Below are positions 45,045-53,865 of a stretch of 64,000 nt of DNA, one piece after another. Position 1 is the first letter of the stretch; each line of letters starts with the position of its first letter. The position numbers were made by a program, and so were the translations under genes. Below the pieces are notes generated by a model. The model worked only from the letters and a program-made list of their open reading frames with translations. It did not search any database and was not told where the DNA came from. Origin of the DNA: an uncultured Clostridia bacterium (GTDB lineage: Bacteria > Bacillota > Clostridia > UMGS1810); assembly GCA_934454585.1 (NCBI GenBank), contig CAKSFP010000007.1, positions 53,029 to 117,028 of the forward strand, read 5' to 3'.

Positions 45045-46876
45045 GAGTGTATCTCCTTTTCTATCCTGGCGGCAATCTTTGACGGAGTGAGTCCGTAGAG
45101 CTCAAAAATCTCTATTTGCTTGCCTTGTTTTATAAATTCATCCGGAAATCCGAGTTTTACGCATCTGACGCCGTTCTCTGCTGCAATAGACGCTACGGCA
45201 GAACCCATGCCGCCATCTGTTACATTGTCTTCGATTGTAAATATCGGAGAAGATAAGCACGCATCTCTCACGGCTTTTTTATCAATGGGCTTTACAGTAC
45301 CCATGTTGTAAAGTGAACACTTTATTCCATTGGATTCAAGCAGCTGCACCGCTTTTATCGCAATGTCGGTCATCTTGCCGCAGGCAATGATTGCTGCGTC
45401 ATTACCGTCGCATATTTTCTCCGCAACTGACACTTCAAAAGGTTTGTGACTGTCACGGAATGTGATTTTTCCCTTCGGATAGCGCACCGCAACAGGTCCG
45501 CGGCATTTGTTTACAGCATAATCCATCATTTCCGAAAATTCATCATAGCACGACGGCGCAAGCACCGTCATATTGGGAATGTGACTAAGGAACGACAGAT
45601 CAAATATACCCTGATGAGTCTCTCCGTCCTCTCCCACCAAACCGGCACGATCTATGGCAAAAACCACATGCAGATTTTGCATACAAACATCATGAATTAT
45701 CTGATCATATGCTCTCTGCAAAAATGTGGAGTATATACATATAACCGGAGTCAAGCCGCCGCTGGCCATTCCGGCCGCCATGGTGACGGCGTGTTCTTCA
45801 GCTATGCCGACATCAAAAAATCGTTTTGGGAATTCCTGAGAAAAAATATGCAGGCCGCATCCGGACGCCATTGCGGCGGTGATTGCCGCGACAGATTTAT
45901 TCTCACGCGCCAATCCGCAAAGTATCGTGCCGAAACAATCGGAATATTTTAATGAATTCCGGGATATTGACATGGTTTTTCTGCTCACACCGTGGTATTT
46001 GTCGGGGTTTGCTTCAGCTTCTTTGTATCCGAGACCTTTTTTTGTGAAGGTGTGAATAATGACAGGTTCTTCGGTGCTTTTCACCTTTTCAAATATTTCG
46101 CACAGATCCTTAATGTTGTGGCCGTCAACTATACCAATGTATTTAATGCCTATACTTTCAAAATAAGGCGCCGCCATTGTGGCAAATTTAAGCTTTGCTT
46201 TTGCCGATTTGAGAAAATCCGACACAACCTCGCCGCGTTTTCCGTGTGACGACAAAAAGTCGGCAACCGCATTTTTTGTGTGCAGATAGCGTGGATTGCA
46301 ATGCAATCTGCTAAGATGTGCCGATAGACCGCCAACATTTTTCTCTATAGACATTTCGTTGTCGTTTAATATGATAATCAGCCTTGATTTATGCTGCCCT
46401 ATGTCATTGAGCGCCTCGAAAGTCATTCCGCCGGTGAGCGCACCGTCTCCGGTGAATGCAATTACATTGTAATCATCACCGCTTATATCTCTTGCTCTTG
46501 CCATGCCGACAGCTGCCGATATGGATGTACTGGCGTGTCCGGCGGCAAAAGCGTCATATTTGCTCTCGTCCGGCTTAGGAAACCCCGAGAGACCGCCAAG
46601 TGTGCGCAGGGTCGAAAATGCGCCGCGTCTGCCGGTGATGATCTTGTGTACATATGACTGATGCCCAACATCAAACACAAGCTTGTCCTTGGGCAAGTCA
46701 AACACTTTGTGTATGGCAAGAGTCAGCTCCACCACGCCCAGATTCGATGCGAGATGACCGCCTGTGACAAGAATGTTGTTTATAAGAAACTGTCTTATCT
46801 CTTTTGCGAGAATATCAAGCTGCGCGAAGGACAAATGCTTGATATCCGCAGGTGAATTAATGCTTTCAAGTATCAT
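45041..46876 (-). CDS. dxs: 1-deoxy-D-xylulose-5-phosphate synthase
   Basis: 611-residue thiamin-diphosphate enzyme for the first step of the MEP isoprenoid pathway, making DXP from pyruvate and glyceraldehyde 3-phosphate. The TPP-binding motif is GDGALTGGMTFEALNDIG; DVGIAEEHAVTMAAGMA and DRAGLVGEDGETHQG belong to the second domain. The start at 46876 gives the conserved MILESINSPADIKHLS; a longer reading is not homologous and would run through the preceding stop codon region. The upstream gene ends 2 bases before. Co-transcription with ispA is functional: both feed isoprenoid synthesis. Confidence 0.97.
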   Translation of the reverse strand: MILESINSPADIKHLSFAQLDILAKEIRQFLINNILVTGGHLASNLGVVELTLAIHKVFDLPKDKLVFDVGHQSYVHKIITGRRGAFSTLRTLGGLSGFPKPDESKYDAFAAGHASTSISAAVGMARARDISGDDYNVIAFTGDGALTGGMTFEALNDIGQHKSRLIIILNDNEMSIEKNVGGLSAHLSRLHCNPRYLHTKNAVADFLSSHGKRGEVVSDFLKSAKAKLKFATMAAPYFESIGIKYIGIVDGHNIKDLCEIFEKVKSTEEPVIIHTFTKKGLGYKEAEANPDKYHGVSRKTMSISRNSLKYSDCFGTILCGLARENKSVAAITAAMASGCGLHIFSQEFPKRFFDVGIAEEHAVTMAAGMASGGLTPVICIYSTFLQRAYDQIIHDVCMQNLHVVFAIDRAGLVGEDGETHQGIFDLSFLSHIPNMTVLAPSCYDEFSEMMDYAVNKCRGPVAVRYPKGKITFRDSHKPFEVSVAEKICDGNDAAIIACGKMTDIAIKAVQLLESNGIKCSLYNMGTVKPIDKKAVRDACLSSPIFTIEDNVTDGGMGSAVASIAAENGVRCVKLGFPDEFIKQGKQIEIFELYGLTPSKIAARIEKEIHS

Positions 46877-46878
46877 TT

Positions 46879-47439
46879 TTATTTCTCTTTTCTTTTGTTT
46901 AGTGCAAAAAGGTGCGTAACCCGATGTATGATAATGCCGCATTTTTCGACAATTGCATAACTCTCTGTCATAGCAATCGGTTTGCAATAAGCCTTGCCGC
47001 CGATGGTCATCGAAGCGACAATCGCCGTGAGCAAGAGGCTGAGCAAAAATGTATTTACAAAAGGCAAAGCCTTTCCTATATTCACAATTATAGAAGTGGC
47101 AAGTCCGCCTGATATGACACCGGATATGTCTCCGATAACATCATTGCAAAAACTTGACACTTTTTCGGCGTTTCGTATGAGTTTTATAGATTCTCTGGCG
47201 CCGACATGACGCTTTGTGGATTTTGCATGGAACGGCACCTCCGTTGCCGTGGCGACTGCAAGTCCGATTATATCGAACAAAATGCCAAACAGTATGACAA
47301 GGATAAGCACTACGAAAGAAATAATTATGTTAAGGTCATTGACCACTGTGCTTGTTACCACACCCAAAAACACCGATATCATAAATGAGAGCAAAGTCAC
47401 ATGTATGACCCATTTATGATTTGTTTTTTGTTTTTTCAT
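46879..47439 (-). CDS. oapA: OLE-associated protein A-like membrane protein (DUF21-related)
   Basis: 186 residues with about four membrane helices: VIHVTLLSFMISVFLGVVTS, IIISFVVLILVILFGILFDIIG, ISGGLATSIIVNI and NTFLLSLLLTAIVASMT. A cytoplasmic loop is basic (PFHAKSTKRHVGARESIKLIRN), suitable for RNA contact. Size, DUF21-like look (FDIIGLAVATATEVPFHA) and position between the structured RNA and dxs match OapA, which binds OLE RNA at the membrane in Bacillus halodurans. The start at 47439 has GGAG upstream. Identification rests on context and topology. Confidence 0.8.
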   Translation of the reverse strand: MKKQKTNHKWVIHVTLLSFMISVFLGVVTSTVVNDLNIIISFVVLILVILFGILFDIIGLAVATATEVPFHAKSTKRHVGARESIKLIRNAEKVSSFCNDVIGDISGVISGGLATSIIVNIGKALPFVNTFLLSLLLTAIVASMTIGGKAYCKPIAMTESYAIVEKCGIIIHRVTHLFALNKRKEK

Positions 47440-47489
47440 CTCTGTTACTCCGTTTTTCAAAAAAGTTAATGGTGGCAATATATGAAGTA

Positions 47490-48175
47490 AAATTTACGGC
47501 TTAGGTCCGGCAGGATTTCCCGCAAAATTACCGATTCGTCGCCGATCCGGCAGTTCCCTTTTGAAATTTTGCATACTTCGTTACCGAAAGTATCGCCGAA
47601 CAACCACTTAGTCCGTACTGCAATCCCCCATATAAAACAGTCTAGGAGTTTTCCTCACAGTCATTTCGTTCCTTAGCCTCTTTTGCAAACATGGTTTATA
47701 AAGCGATTACCACCGCACAATGGCCGTTGCACGATTGTATGAACAATTTTCCACCACATTCACTCAAGGCAGGCTACACTGTTCACAGCATATTGTTACC
47801 TACACCGCAAAACAGGTTTTATCCCGGCTCGTAAGCAGCTTTTCAAAAGTGTTGTCAAAAGCACCGAGAGGCACATAGGGGTCAGAGGAGAAACAGATAA
47901 AATTTCTCCGCCGCCCCGTCGTTGCTCACATAGACGGGTCTCCACGGAAAAAGGGTCAACGCCCGCATGCCGTTGCGGATCGCCCTAAGTCCTTAACTCC
48001 CAGCATCAACCCCAAACTGGGCGTAAGAAGCAAACACCAGGAACTTCATCGATATGCCCTTTAATGGATTTTTAGGCCCATCTTAAAGAACGAATGATCT
48101 GACTAGAATACTGCACCACCATATTAACTTGTCAAGTTTACCAAGGCAGATAAATCGCTTTTTACTCAAACCATG
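47490..48175 (-). ncRNA. ole: OLE RNA (ornate, large, extremophilic RNA)
   Basis: About 700 bases between ispA and the OapA-like gene hold no sensible reading frame on either strand but many hairpins, for example 47887-47893 with 47903-47909 and 47915-47920 with 47933-47938, plus a GCAACGGCATGC hairpin. Established knowledge: OLE RNA of about 600 nt lies between ispA and the gene for the membrane protein OapA, followed by dxs, in an operon with nusB, xseA and xseB in extremophilic and anaerobic Firmicutes; it forms a membrane complex linked to alcohol, cold and magnesium stress. The gene order here matches exactly. Ends are approximate. Confidence 0.85.
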
Positions 48176-48191
48176 GGCGCGTCTTATCAGC

Positions 48192-49049
48192 CTATGCAGT
48201 ATAATCACCGAAAAGGTAATCATGGAATCGGCAAAGGAATGAATCCTCGCCGTATGTTTCAATAATTTTTCTTGCACTGTCCGCATGATACTTCAATCTG
48301 TTTGCTGCCTCATCTCTGCCGAGAACATTGATAAAATTCGGACAGTTATTTTTATCCGCAGCGTCCTCTGCCTCGTCCTCAAAGTCATCCCTTATCTGGA
48401 AAGCAAGTCCCAGGTGATAAGCATATTCTTCAAGGCGTGCGATTTTTTCTTTTCCGCAGTCCGCTATAAGCGCACCGGATATTATCGAGGCGCGTATGAG
48501 TGCCATTGTTTTGCGCTCAATAAGCCTTGTCAGTTCTTCCTCGGTGATGTGGGAGCTGAGCGGCAGCTTAAGGTCTATTGACTGGCCGCCAACCATGCCG
48601 AACACTCCCGAACAGTGAGCTACGGTGTTCATGGCTCTTACCTCTTTTTGTCCGCCGTCGATGCAACGCGCAGACATCAGCTCAAAAGCCAGGTTGAGCA
48701 ATCCGTCGCCTGTGAGAACTGCCTGTGCCTGACCGAACTTTTTGTGGCAGCTCGGCATGCCACGGCGCATATCCGCATTGTCCATACACGGCAAATCATC
48801 GTGCACCAGTGAATACGCATGAATAAACTCTATCGCCGCCGCATATGGCAAGGCATCGGCCGGATCGCCGCCGTTTTCGGTACATATCTCCGTGCAGAGA
48901 ATAGAGCGTAACCGTTTGCCGCCGTTGAGAACGCTGTACTTCATTGCCTCTATAAGTTCTTTCTCCACACCGTCCAGACCGTCAATATATGTTTCGATAT
49001 ATTTGTCTGTATTCTCAATTTTCCTTTTGTATTCTTCATTAAAATTCAT
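48192..49049 (-). CDS. ispA: Farnesyl/geranyl diphosphate synthase
   Basis: 285-residue isoprenyl chain-elongating enzyme. It has the first aspartate-rich motif DDLPCMDNADMRRG, GGKRLRS, the second FQIRDDFEDE, and the usual 280-300 residue length. The start at 49049 follows GAGGTG; it overlaps xseB by 11 bases. It is the last protein gene before the OLE RNA. In known OLE operons this is the gene immediately upstream of the RNA. Confidence 0.95.
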   Translation of the reverse strand: MNFNEEYKRKIENTDKYIETYIDGLDGVEKELIEAMKYSVLNGGKRLRSILCTEICTENGGDPADALPYAAAIEFIHAYSLVHDDLPCMDNADMRRGMPSCHKKFGQAQAVLTGDGLLNLAFELMSARCIDGGQKEVRAMNTVAHCSGVFGMVGGQSIDLKLPLSSHITEEELTRLIERKTMALIRASIISGALIADCGKEKIARLEEYAYHLGLAFQIRDDFEDEAEDAADKNNCPNFINVLGRDEAANRLKYHADSARKIIETYGEDSFLCRFHDYLFGDYTA

Positions 49050-49254
49050 CTTGCACCTCAGTATCTGCTGCAACGGAAATCATGTTGACCTTCTGCTCGG
49101 CTTTCTCGAGCATCTTCATGCATTCGGCAGATAGTGCAACACCTTTTTCATAGAGATTGATGCATTCGTCAAGCGATGCCTCTCCTTTTTGCAGTTTGTT
49201 TGTTATTTCCTCAAGCATCAGCATTTTATCTTCAAAAGTTTTTTTGTCAGACAT
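49039..49254 (-). CDS. xseB: Exodeoxyribonuclease VII small subunit
   Basis: 71 residues. The family pattern is FEDKMLMLEEITNKLQKGEASLDECINLYEKGV, with a coiled-coil and a helical end EKAEQKVNMI. It complexes with XseA to degrade single-stranded DNA. It overlaps xseA by 8 bases and ispA by 11. Confidence 0.95.
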   Translation of the reverse strand: MSDKKTFEDKMLMLEEITNKLQKGEASLDECINLYEKGVALSAECMKMLEKAEQKVNMISVAADTEVQDEF

Positions 49255-50458
49255 TAACTAACCGCCTTTCGCTTTTTTTCAATGCAGTACACTCCACACT
49301 GCCATCACTCAGCGTCAGCGTAAAACTGTCGCCCTGTTTTATCGATTCAACGGACTTTATAACTCCCCCGGCGTTTGACGCAACCGAATAGCCGCGCAGC
49401 AAAACCTTCATGGGACTGAGCGCATCAAGTGCTGAGCACAGAGTTACAAGCGCATTTTTCTTTTTTTCTGTGTAATCGGAGTATGCACGCAATATATCAC
49501 TCAGTGCGGTATCTGTCGTGATTTTATAATCGCCGATTTTGCCGAGCACAATCGACCTGATATCAACACACATAACCCTTGCAAACCTTTCGCGTTTAAT
49601 GCGCACAAGGTTTAGCAATGCGGATTTAATTTTGTCCTCGCTGTGCCTGAGCGATACTTTAAGCTCTGCTATGTCCGGTACGGCAAGTTCTGCTGCCGCA
49701 GACGGTGTAGGCGCACGCAAATCCGCCACAAAATCAGCTATGGTGAAATCCGTTTCGTGTCCGACAGCAGATATCACCGGAACTGCCGATTTATATATCG
49801 CATCTGCTACTGACCTGTCATTGAAAGCCCATAAATCCTCAATAGAGCCTCCGCCCCTGCCTACTATGATAACATCGGGAACGACGGAATAATTGAAATA
49901 CTCTATACCGGCAACAATGGACTGCACCGCACCGACTCCCTGGACAAGCGCAGGATAAACTGTTACCGCGGCAAGCGGATAGCGCCTTGAGAGCACGCTT
50001 ATTATATCGCGAACCGCTGCGCCCTGCGGTGAAGTGACAACGCCGATGTGCGATGGATACTTCGGCAATGGCTTTTTAAGCTCGGATGCAAAATATCCCT
50101 CTGTCTCAAGTTGTGCTTTGAGTTGCTCATAAGCCGCATACAGTTCGCCGATACCGTCCGGCACAATCATCTCGGCATAGAGCTGATATGCTCCGTCGCG
50201 CTCATATACGGATATTTTCCCGAAAACGATCGCTTTCATGCCGCTGCGCGGTTCAAAATTCAACCGGGATACATAGGAACTGAACATAACGCATTTGAGC
50301 GCCGATGCTGAGTCTTTCAGCGTCATGTACGCATGACCCGAGCTGTGACGCTTATAATTGGATATCTCGCCCTTTACATATATTCCGGAAAGATTTTTGT
50401 TGGATTCGACAAACCTTTTCATATAGTTGTTAAGTTGACTGACGGTTATAATAGGCAT
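49247..50458 (-). CDS. xseA: Exodeoxyribonuclease VII large subunit
   Basis: 403 residues. The N-terminal OB-fold (ISVSQLNNYMKRFVESNKNLSGIYVKGEISNYKRHSSGHAYMTLKD-like opening) is followed by the catalytic domain with VVTSPQGAAVRDI, PALVQGVGA, IVGRGGGSIEDLWAFNDR and SAVGHETDFTIADFVADLRAPTPSAAAE. It degrades single-stranded DNA with XseB. GGGAGG precedes the ATG. Gene order nusB-xseA-xseB-ispA is standard. Confidence 0.96.
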   Translation of the reverse strand: MPIITVSQLNNYMKRFVESNKNLSGIYVKGEISNYKRHSSGHAYMTLKDSASALKCVMFSSYVSRLNFEPRSGMKAIVFGKISVYERDGAYQLYAEMIVPDGIGELYAAYEQLKAQLETEGYFASELKKPLPKYPSHIGVVTSPQGAAVRDIISVLSRRYPLAAVTVYPALVQGVGAVQSIVAGIEYFNYSVVPDVIIVGRGGGSIEDLWAFNDRSVADAIYKSAVPVISAVGHETDFTIADFVADLRAPTPSAAAELAVPDIAELKVSLRHSEDKIKSALLNLVRIKRERFARVMCVDIRSIVLGKIGDYKITTDTALSDILRAYSDYTEKKKNALVTLCSALDALSPMKVLLRGYSVASNAGGVIKSVESIKQGDSFTLTLSDGSVECTALKKSERRLVNV

Positions 50459-50476
50459 AAGTTGTGCCTCCCGTCA

Positions 50477-50884
50477 TCATACGGCATTTTCAAATGCCGA
50501 CAGCACACCGTTTATAAATGACGGTGTGCTGTCATCACCGTATTGTTTGGCAAGCTCGACAGCCTCATTTACTGCGACTTTATACGGCACATCGTCAATA
50601 TACAGTATCTCGGTTGCAGCAAGTCGAAGCAGAGCCAAATCCACCTTGGACAGTCTTTCAATCCTCCAGTTGCTAAGCGCCGATGAAATCTTTGCGTCAA
50701 TACCGTCTATATCTGCAAAGCATTTTTCGACAACGGCTCTTATATACTTATCGTCCGATTCCGTCAGCGGCAGACCATCATAGCCAAAGTGAAAATCAAT
50801 TCTTTCCTCGGCTTTCTCATATCCGAAAAAAGGTATCTCAAATATCAGCTTGAAGGCAAAGTCCCTCGCAGTTCTTCTGCTCAT
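50477..50884 (-). CDS. nusB: Transcription antitermination factor NusB
   Basis: 135 residues. Helical family pattern RRTARDFAFKLIFEIPFF, DAKISSALSNWRIERLSKVDLALLRLAATEILY and VAVNEAVELAKQYGDDSTPSFINGVLSAF. It acts in rRNA antitermination and 30S assembly. AGGAGG site 6 bases before ATG. Confidence 0.95.
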   Translation of the reverse strand: MSRRTARDFAFKLIFEIPFFGYEKAEERIDFHFGYDGLPLTESDDKYIRAVVEKCFADIDGIDAKISSALSNWRIERLSKVDLALLRLAATEILYIDDVPYKVAVNEAVELAKQYGDDSTPSFINGVLSAFENAV

Positions 50885-50947
50885 ATATTCCTCCTGAGTG
50901 AGTAAATCATAAAAATGTAAATGTGAAAATCACAACTGTTTCAAATG

Positions 50948-51367
50948 TTATTCTTGTGTTTCGCTGTCGCTCTCGTCCTGTACAGGTACAATCTCCTCAG
51001 CACGCTCCACAGTCTCACTGCGGTTTTCGACACCAACCACATGGACATTGACCTTGCCGACGGTCAGTCCGCTCATAAGCTCAACAGATTTTTTGACATT
51101 ATCCTGCACGCTCCAAGCGACCTCGGGTATTCTCACACCGTAGTCGACAACAACATTTACATCAATTGTGAGTTCGTCGCCGTTTGTAACCTTAATTCCC
51201 TTTACAAAATTCTTTTTGCCAAATTTCTGTGCAATCTCACTGAGCGTGCCGCCGATGCAACTCACTCCATTAACTTCCGAGACGGCAACCGCCGCAATCG
51301 TTATGATGACCTCATCAGAGATTTTTACATTGCCGGCAAAATCCGTAATCTGTTCATTTTCAGCCAT
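50948..51367 (-). CDS. Asp23/Gls24 family envelope stress protein
   Basis: 139 residues. Core: GNVKISDEVIITIAAVAVSEVNGVSCIGG and DVNVVVDYGVRIPEVAWSVQDNVKKSVELM, the Asp23/YqhY pattern. YqhY-type genes sit just upstream of nusB in Firmicutes, as here, and have been linked to acetyl-CoA carboxylase/lipid control in Bacillus. The start at 51367 has GGGAGG. A strong promoter lies at 51431-51459. Confidence 0.9.
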   Translation of the reverse strand: MAENEQITDFAGNVKISDEVIITIAAVAVSEVNGVSCIGGTLSEIAQKFGKKNFVKGIKVTNGDELTIDVNVVVDYGVRIPEVAWSVQDNVKKSVELMSGLTVGKVNVHVVGVENRSETVERAEEIVPVQDESDSETQE

Positions 51368-51430
51368 TTTACAAGCCTCCCTAACAATTCGTGAAAAGGT
51401 AAAATCATGTTTTACACCTATATAGTATAC

Positions 51431-51459
51431 ATTATAACACAAAATTTATTTGACTGCAA
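51431..51459 (-). promoter_or_regulatory. SigA-type promoter of the asp23-nusB-xseAB-ispA-OLE-dxs unit
   Basis: Minus strand: TTGCAG (51454-51459), 17-base spacer, TATAAT (51431-51436) with extended TGT. It overlaps the 3' end of spoIIIAH, giving vegetative expression of the housekeeping genes independent of the sporulation operon. Confidence 0.75.
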
Positions 51460-51967
51460 CTATTTTTATGTTATTATTATTAGTTTGTTCAAAAATTATA
51501 TCACGAATCTTTGCGGTGTCAGCCGCAGTAAGCTCGCTTTCGGATGCCACTACTGCATTTACAGCGCTGTCCGAAATGTACACAACGCAGTCATTATAGC
51601 CTTTTGCAGTGATAATCCCCTCGGCATTTGCTTCTATTTCCATATTATCTGCAATTTTTGAGAGCTGGTTTTGTGCATTTTCCCGCGCCTCGGGTGAGGT
51701 TGAACTGTCCGCTATTGTTTGCTTTAACAGATCTATGCTCTTTGCGCGCTCTGTCTCGCGGTTGATTCGTGCTTTCTTAAAGTAGTTTTCACCGTCTGCT
51801 GCCGATTTGACATCATCGGACGACACAAGTCTCGATTCGCCTACGGGTACATATTCTTGATCCGTCGTTGCCGAAGTGGGTTCGGTCGACTGCGAATAAT
51901 TTACATATCCAACTCCCATAAGCATAAGTGCCAAAACCGACAGTGCAATTGCCTTTTTGTTTACCAT
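51446..51967 (-). CDS. spoIIIAH: Stage III sporulation protein AH
   Basis: 173 residues. One N-terminal membrane helix (AIALSVLALMLMGVGYVNY) then a linker and the SpoIIIAH/EscJ-like domain with FKKARINRETERAKSIDLLKQTIADSSTSPEARENAQNQLSKIA. It projects from the mother cell and pairs with forespore SpoIIQ to form the channel. AGAGGAG site. No terminator before asp23 was found. Confidence 0.95.
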   Translation of the reverse strand: MVNKKAIALSVLALMLMGVGYVNYSQSTEPTSATTDQEYVPVGESRLVSSDDVKSAADGENYFKKARINRETERAKSIDLLKQTIADSSTSPEARENAQNQLSKIADNMEIEANAEGIITAKGYNDCVVYISDSAVNAVVASESELTAADTAKIRDIIFEQTNNNNIKIVAVK

Positions 51968-51981
51968 AACAACAACTCCTC

Positions 51982-52467
51982 TTACTTTTTATAAATAACG
52001 CTGACTCTGTTCACAGGCACTCCCAGAAGCGTTGAGACAGCGTTTTTTATGTCATATGACAAATTCTCGCTCAGCGGATAGGCGCACACCAGTGCACCGC
52101 GAACTCCGGGGAGCTTCTCCCCTTTCACAAAAGGTTCTGCGGCATTATTGCCGAATGAATATGTATTTTTGCCGCCTGTCTCGGCTTCATATTCACGCTC
52201 GACAATTTTTTCACCGGATGTATCGTATGTTATAATCACGCTTACTTCCTCAAGAGAATAAGTCGATTTAATCACTTCGGAAATTCTCTCCTCAAGTCGT
52301 TCTGACGAGATTTCTCCAGCATCGGAAGTATGCAAAAAAAATCTTGATAACATGCCGCCCGTTGTACCCTGCGCTCCGAAATGCGACAAACTCATAAGTA
52401 TTATTCCCAAAGCGAGCAGAGCAAATAACATCTTTTTTGTTTTCATCAAATATAAAATGTTCTTCAT
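51982..52467 (-). CDS. spoIIIAG: Stage III sporulation protein AG
   Basis: 161 residues, one membrane helix (MLFALLALGIILMSLSHFG), then LEERISEVIKSTYSLEEVSVIITYDTSGEKIVEREY, the ring-building domain of the mother-cell-to-forespore channel. Start 52467 has GGAG ten bases upstream; an in-frame ATG at 52500 lies inside the previous gene. Confidence 0.93.
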   Translation of the reverse strand: MKNILYLMKTKKMLFALLALGIILMSLSHFGAQGTTGGMLSRFFLHTSDAGEISSERLEERISEVIKSTYSLEEVSVIITYDTSGEKIVEREYEAETGGKNTYSFGNNAAEPFVKGEKLPGVRGALVCAYPLSENLSYDIKNAVSTLLGVPVNRVSVIYKK

Positions 52468-52474
52468 AGCGCTC

Positions 52475-52717
52475 TCACTCCATACTTTTAAGGCTTTCAT
52501 GCTTTACATTCTCGCTGTATTTTTCGGCATCGGCGCGTATGTCATCGGCATACCTTTGAGCATCCGCAATGATACCGTCATATTTTCCGCGAAGATCAAG
52601 CGAAAAATCACTGCATTTTGTAAGAGATATAAAAATATAACTCATGGCTAAAATTGAAATAAGCTTTTTTTCAAGTCTTCCCGGGCACAGCATGAGAACT
52701 GCGGATATCAAAATCAT
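52475..52717 (-). CDS. spoIIIAF: Stage III sporulation protein AF, shortened
   Basis: An 80-residue reading from the only ATG. Position between AE and AG, and a hydrophobic start followed by PGRLEKKLISILAMSYIFISL, identify it as AF. The usual protein is about 200 residues with two membrane helices and a soluble domain; this one ends SLKSME after a short charged helix. The open frame extends upstream to a TGA at 52763-52765, giving 15 more hydrophobic residues (IFISAIGA) that would complete the first helix, but no ATG, GTG or TTG occurs there; CTG 52750 or ACG 52759 would have to serve. Confidence 0.75.
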   Translation of the reverse strand: MILISAVLMLCPGRLEKKLISILAMSYIFISLTKCSDFSLDLRGKYDGIIADAQRYADDIRADAEKYSENVKHESLKSME

Positions 52718-52771
52718 GGCGCCGATCGCACTGATAAATATACTTCTCAGATTCTCCGTAAATCACACCCC

Positions 52772-53851
52772 CTATGACAGCATAATGGATATACCTATTA
52801 TAAAAGAAAGACTAACGGCAAGTAATACAACTCCAAGTTCGCTTATACACAGGGCAAAGCTTTCGGTAAGTGCCGCTGCGCCGCACGGTGCAAACGATGA
52901 ACAAACCGCTGCCAAAAGCCGCAGGATAAGCGAATATGCAAATATGTATATACACGGCAGCGCGCATACAATGAAAAGTGCTCCGGCAGTAAGCATTCCG
53001 AGAGATGAACGCATTATCAGTGCAGCGCCGATAACCGCACTTGCGGAATCCGATACAAATCCGCCTATAACCGGTATCCCGTGCGAGACGGCATATTTAA
53101 TTCCGCTGAGCGTTATGTGGTCAAACTCACTTGCTCCGGCGGCAGTGAGTTTGAGCAATGCCGTAAACACCACACAACAGATGCCCAATATGCGATTAAG
53201 CGCATTCAAAACCGTCTTGCCGAGTTTGTCACATCCGACTCCGAGAGAATTTATCACGGCTACAGCCGCCGCAACGGAGATTATCGGCAAAAACACCTTG
53301 CACAGATAATCAAAACCGACTGCAAACCCCACAAAAACACTGTCTGTAACAGCGGTAGAAACGGTCTTGCCGCTCGCAGCAGAAACACCGATAAAAATCG
53401 GCAATGCCACTCTCATTAATGAAAATACCGATGATACCGCCTGTGTGGCGACCGAATATATATTCATATACAGTTTAACAAGCACGGCAGATGCGAAAAC
53501 GCACAGGACTACCGAACAATTTTTGCTTATATCCGAAGTCTCGGCAAGAGAAACAAAAACAGAAATTGCAAGAACCGCGAATATAGTAGACATAATATTA
53601 TTACGGTTATTGAACATAAATTTAAGTTTCTGCTCGCCGTAAGATAAGATCGCATTGAAAGCCGACTTAAAATCTCGGTCAGACAACATATCGAGTATTT
53701 GCGACGAATCGAAATCACTTCCGAGCTCAGCGTCAATTGCACTAATTATATGATTTTTACCGATATCGACAGAATTTATTTCATGTGCATTTACTCTTAT
53801 TCCAAGCAGAAAAATTATTATTACCAGCACCGCAACGCATTTATATTTCAT
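52772..53851 (-). CDS. spoIIIAE: Stage III sporulation protein AE
   Basis: 359 residues with a signal-like start and about seven or eight membrane helices, resembling an ABC permease. Conserved features include FLPIISVAAAVAVIN, HITLSGIKYAVSHGIPVIGGFVSDSASAVIG and ISIM at the end. It is the core membrane component of the SpoIIIA complex. Slightly shorter than the usual 390. Confidence 0.93.
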   Translation of the reverse strand: MKYKCVAVLVIIIFLLGIRVNAHEINSVDIGKNHIISAIDAELGSDFDSSQILDMLSDRDFKSAFNAILSYGEQKLKFMFNNRNNIMSTIFAVLAISVFVSLAETSDISKNCSVVLCVFASAVLVKLYMNIYSVATQAVSSVFSLMRVALPIFIGVSAASGKTVSTAVTDSVFVGFAVGFDYLCKVFLPIISVAAAVAVINSLGVGCDKLGKTVLNALNRILGICCVVFTALLKLTAAGASEFDHITLSGIKYAVSHGIPVIGGFVSDSASAVIGAALIMRSSLGMLTAGALFIVCALPCIYIFAYSLILRLLAAVCSSFAPCGAAALTESFALCISELGVVLLAVSLSFIIGISIMLS

Positions 53852-53865
53852 CGTCCGATTGTCCT

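Noticed and set aside
47479..48191. Possible missed protein gene, RNase P RNA or tmRNA in the gap between ispA and the membrane protein
   Set aside because: All frames are broken on both strands; a GAGGAAAACTCC stretch superficially recalls the RNase P core, but the rest of its conserved bases and the tmRNA ends are missing. Gene context fits OLE RNA.
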